Assembly: GCA_902363875.1 (NCBI GenBank)
Contig: CABJBO010000054.1
Coordinates: forward strand, 1 to 7,059
Length of the DNA stretch: 7,059 nucleotides
Origin: Coriobacteriaceae bacterium
Lineage (GTDB): Bacteria > Actinomycetota > Coriobacteriia > Coriobacteriales > Coriobacteriaceae
Reading direction: 5' to 3'
Shown here: in pieces, positions 5,262 to 7,059 of the stretch
How the letters are laid out: each line of letters opens with the position of its first letter
Position numbering within the stretch: the first letter of the stretch is position 1
The notes under the pieces: generated by a model
Databases searched by the model: none
Told to the model about the DNA's origin: nothing
Seen by the model: only the letters and a program-made list of their open reading frames with translations
Program-made: the position numbers and the translations under genes

Positions 5262-5981
5262 CTACATCGCCTCCAGCGAGCCGCCGCGCGAGACCACGGT
5301 GACCACCGTCGAGGCGGGGTCGTCGAGCGTGAAGGTCGTCGACGCGACGTTCCCGGCGTAGTCGAGCCACACCTCCTTGTCCCAGGTGGCTCCCGCCGCC
5401 TGCGGGGACACCTCCGCCGCCTTCCCGGCGACGGCCTCCTCGATGGCGGCGGCATCCGCGCCCAGCGCCTCGGAGAGGCGGTCGTCGGTGCCGGTCACGG
5501 AGAACGCTCCGCCTTGCGCCCTCTGGGGCACGTAGGCCTGCGTCAGGAGGTCGCATGCCAGGGTGCGGGCGTCCCCGCCGCCCGAGACCTGGATGAGCGA
5601 CAGGCCTCCCGCCTTGTCGCCGGTTCCCTTGACCTCGATGGGCACGCTGAGCACGCCGCCGGCCTCGGAGGGCTCCTCGGCCGAGAAGAACCAGGCGCGC
5701 TCGGTGCCGCCCGCGCTCTCCACCATGGCGCCCTCGACGATCCGCAGCGTGGCTGTCGGGTCGTCGGCGCCCGTCCACGCGGTGTTCCAGAGCGCCTCGG
5801 CGCCCGAGGCGGCCTTCCCGGTTGCCGCGTCGGCGCCTGCAGCCGCGGGCTGCTCTTGCTCCTGGGGACTATCCTGCGCGCCTTCCTGCGGGGCGATGGC
5901 GCAGCGCGCCGCGCCCGCGCCGAGCGCCACGGTGAGCGCGCCTGCCGCGACGGCGGCCATGACCCTTGACTTTCCCTGCAT
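5262..5981 (-). CDS. Exported protein of unknown function in the conjugation operon
   Basis: A 239-aa protein with an N-terminal signal or anchor segment (MQGKSRVMAAVAAGALTVAL, then GAGAARCAIA). Cys27 is preceded by Ala-Ala-Arg, which is a poor lipobox, so a lipoprotein is unlikely. Residues about 31-60 form a Gln/Glu/Ala-rich linker. Residues about 62-230 form a probable folded extracellular domain with beta-strand patterns (ALWNTAWTG; ERAWFFSAEE; GVLSVPIEVKG; EVWLDYAGNVASTTFTL; STVVTVVSR). I do not recognise a family. AGGAG at 5992-5988 lies six bases before the ATG and overlaps the stop codon of the hydrolase gene, and the gene ends ATG-TAG two bases before the TrbL-like start. Tight packing between a wall hydrolase and a channel protein suggests an extracytoplasmic part of the transfer apparatus, perhaps an equivalent of the VirB8/TcpC role, but no sequence match supports that. 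Confidence 0.8.
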   Translation of the reverse strand: MQGKSRVMAAVAAGALTVALGAGAARCAIAPQEGAQDSPQEQEQPAAAGADAATGKAASGAEALWNTAWTGADDPTATLRIVEGAMVESAGGTERAWFFSAEEPSEAGGVLSVPIEVKGTGDKAGGLSLIQVSGGGDARTLACDLLTQAYVPQRAQGGAFSVTGTDDRLSEALGADAAAIEEAVAGKAAEVSPQAAGATWDKEVWLDYAGNVASTTFTLDDPASTVVTVVSRGGSLEAM

Positions 5982-5990
5982 TGGTTTCTC

Positions 5991-7059
5991 CTATCTCGCG
6001 GTGAGCGCGCAGCTGAAGCTGCCGATGCCGCTCGCTATGCGGCACATGTCGCCCGTTCGCGGCTCGTGTATGTACCTGTCGTCGCCGATGTAGATGGCCA
6101 CGTGGCCCGAGCGGTAGAGGATGTCGCCGGGCTTCGCCTCCGAGAGCGGTATGCGCCTGAGCTCCTCGTACTGGGAACCCGTGTAGTGGCTTATGCGGAT
6201 GCCCGCCTGCGCGTAGCAGTACTGCGTGAGCCCGCTGCAGTCGAGCGCCTTGCCGGGGGTCGAGCCTCCCCACACGTAGGGCACGCCGAGCTGGCTGTAC
6301 GCCGCCTCGACGATCGCGTTCCCGTTCGCGGCCGGGTCCTTCAGGTCCTCGACCGTCATGGAGTCGAGCCGGTAGAGGCCCCATTGCGCCATGATCGACT
6401 TCAGGGACTCGACGTAGGACGAGTCGGTCGCCCAGCCGGCGTCCTTGAGCCCCTCGGCCATCCTGTCCGAGTCGTGCCTCTCGATCGCCTCCCGGATGAG
6501 GGCGTTGCCCGAGTAGCGCTCCGCCTGCAGGAAGACCCTGCTGCGGAAGCGGATGCACTCGGCGTCGCCGGTGAAGCGGATGAAGCTCGCCGTGATCTGG
6601 GTGTGCTCGCCGGGCACGTACTCCTCGCTGGTGGCCCAGTTCGCCTTGCCGGCCACCTCGGGGCAGCCCGCGTAGCCCGACCACCACTTCATGCCGAAGA
6701 GGTTGTGGTCGCGCTCTGCGAGCTGGCTCATGCGGTCGCCCTGGCCGGACTCCTGGATGATCTGCGCGATGGTGCAGCCCGCCGGGTGCCCGTACTCCTC
6801 CTGGCACTCGAGCGCCGCCTCGACCATCTCGTAGGTGATGTAGGGCGGCAGCCCCTCGAGGCCCTGCTTGGAGGCCGCGTCGTCCCAGAAGCCGAACAGC
6901 GCGCTCAGCAGCTGCGCGACGGCGAGCGCGCAGGCGACGAAGGCCACGATGCCGGCCACCGCCCCGAGCAGGGCGGGCGCCGCGCCCGAGACCGCGCCCG
7001 CGATCGCGGAGGCGGCGCCCTTCGACCCCGCGGCTCGGGCCGCCTCGCCCGACGCCTGC
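5991..7059 (-). CDS. Membrane-anchored peptidoglycan hydrolase, GH73-like plus NlpC/P60 (CD1108-like), 5' end outside the window
   Basis: The reading frame is open to the window edge (355 complete codons visible), so the N-terminus is missing. A GTG at 6959 is not taken as the start because it has no ribosome binding site and lies inside a hydrophobic segment. Visible order: an Ala/Gly-rich stretch, a membrane helix at 6991-6890 (AALLG-like through AVAQLLSALFGFW), a glucosaminidase-like domain at about 6845-6360 with IIQESGQG, whose Glu (6752-6750) is the probable catalytic acid, and HNLFGMKWW. An NlpC/P60 domain occupies about 6330-5994, with LDCSGL (nucleophile Cys at 6239-6237), GHVAIYIG (His at 6104-6102) and YIHEP (second His). 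All expected catalytic residues are present. Such two-domain enzymes cut glycan and peptide bonds to open the wall for the conjugation channel. It is probably the lead gene of this part of the operon. Confidence 0.9.
   Translation of the reverse strand, partial: QASGEAARAAGSKGAASAIAGAVSGAAPALLGAVAGIVAFVACALAVAQLLSALFGFWDDAASKQGLEGLPPYITYEMVEAALECQEEYGHPAGCTIAQIIQESGQGDRMSQLAERDHNLFGMKWWSGYAGCPEVAGKANWATSEEYVPGEHTQITASFIRFTGDAECIRFRSRVFLQAERYSGNALIREAIERHDSDRMAEGLKDAGWATDSSYVESLKSIMAQWGLYRLDSMTVEDLKDPAANGNAIVEAAYSQLGVPYVWGGSTPGKALDCSGLTQYCYAQAGIRISHYTGSQYEELRRIPLSEAKPGDILYRSGHVAIYIGDDRYIHEPRTGDMCRIASGIGSFSCALTAR

Noticed and set aside
4024..5361. A 445-codon open frame on the plus strand, opposite the TrbL-like gene
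   Set aside because: Its translation is dominated by His, Glu, Asp and Arg, as expected from the complement of a membrane-protein gene. The opposite strand has clear membrane helices and a conserved TrbL-type motif.
5260..5778. N-terminal extension of the TrbL-like frame up to an ATG at 5778
   Set aside because: It overlaps the 239-aa gene almost entirely, reads as Arg/Gly-rich shadow sequence, and would bury the signal-like segment in the middle of the protein.

Overview
The window is GC-rich DNA with every supportable gene on the minus strand, so the operon reads from position 7059 down to about position 1. The gene set resembles the conjugation modules of Gram-positive integrative conjugative elements: a CD1108-like cell-wall hydrolase, a VirB6/TrbL-like (CD1112-like) channel protein, a VaFE/SpaA-repeat surface protein and a class B-type sortase. 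Together with the high GC and strong AGGAGG-type ribosome binding sites, this suggests a conjugative element in a high-GC gut Gram-positive, most plausibly a coriobacterium of the Eggerthella type. The host is inferred; no sequence search was possible.

Layout in transcription order. (1) 7059-5991: a membrane-anchored, two-domain peptidoglycan hydrolase (GH73-like glucosaminidase plus NlpC/P60), cut by the window edge at its N-terminus. (2) 5981-5262: a 239-aa exported protein of unknown function. (3) 5259-4258: a polytopic VirB6/TrbL-like protein. (4) A 109-nt gap with a hairpin and a two-codon ORF. (5) 4148-3690: a 152-aa soluble protein of unknown function. (6) 3677-951: a 908-aa surface protein with a signal peptide, a thioester-domain-like head, three SpaA/Cna-B-like domains, two VaFE repeats, a YAKTG sorting motif and a membrane anchor. 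(7) 878-147: a class B-type sortase. (8) 171-76: a 31-aa membrane microprotein overlapping the sortase end behind a consensus ribosome binding site. (9) 24-48: a 10-bp hairpin, probably the operon terminator.

How the parts probably work together (inference): the hydrolase opens the wall, the TrbL-like protein forms part of the inner-membrane channel, and the surface protein, attached by the sortase, mediates contact with recipient cells or with the host. No class C pilin sortase and no clear pilin polymerisation motif is visible, so a single-chain adhesin is more likely than a polymerised pilus.

The less ordinary signals are two mutually exclusive hairpins that would sequester the sortase ribosome binding site, the 31-aa microprotein, a thioester-like head with His where Gln is expected, a sorting signal without the usual proline, and the use of TAG as stop codon by all seven genes. 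No RNA genes, CRISPR arrays, insertion sequences or attachment sites were seen. No plus-strand gene could be supported.
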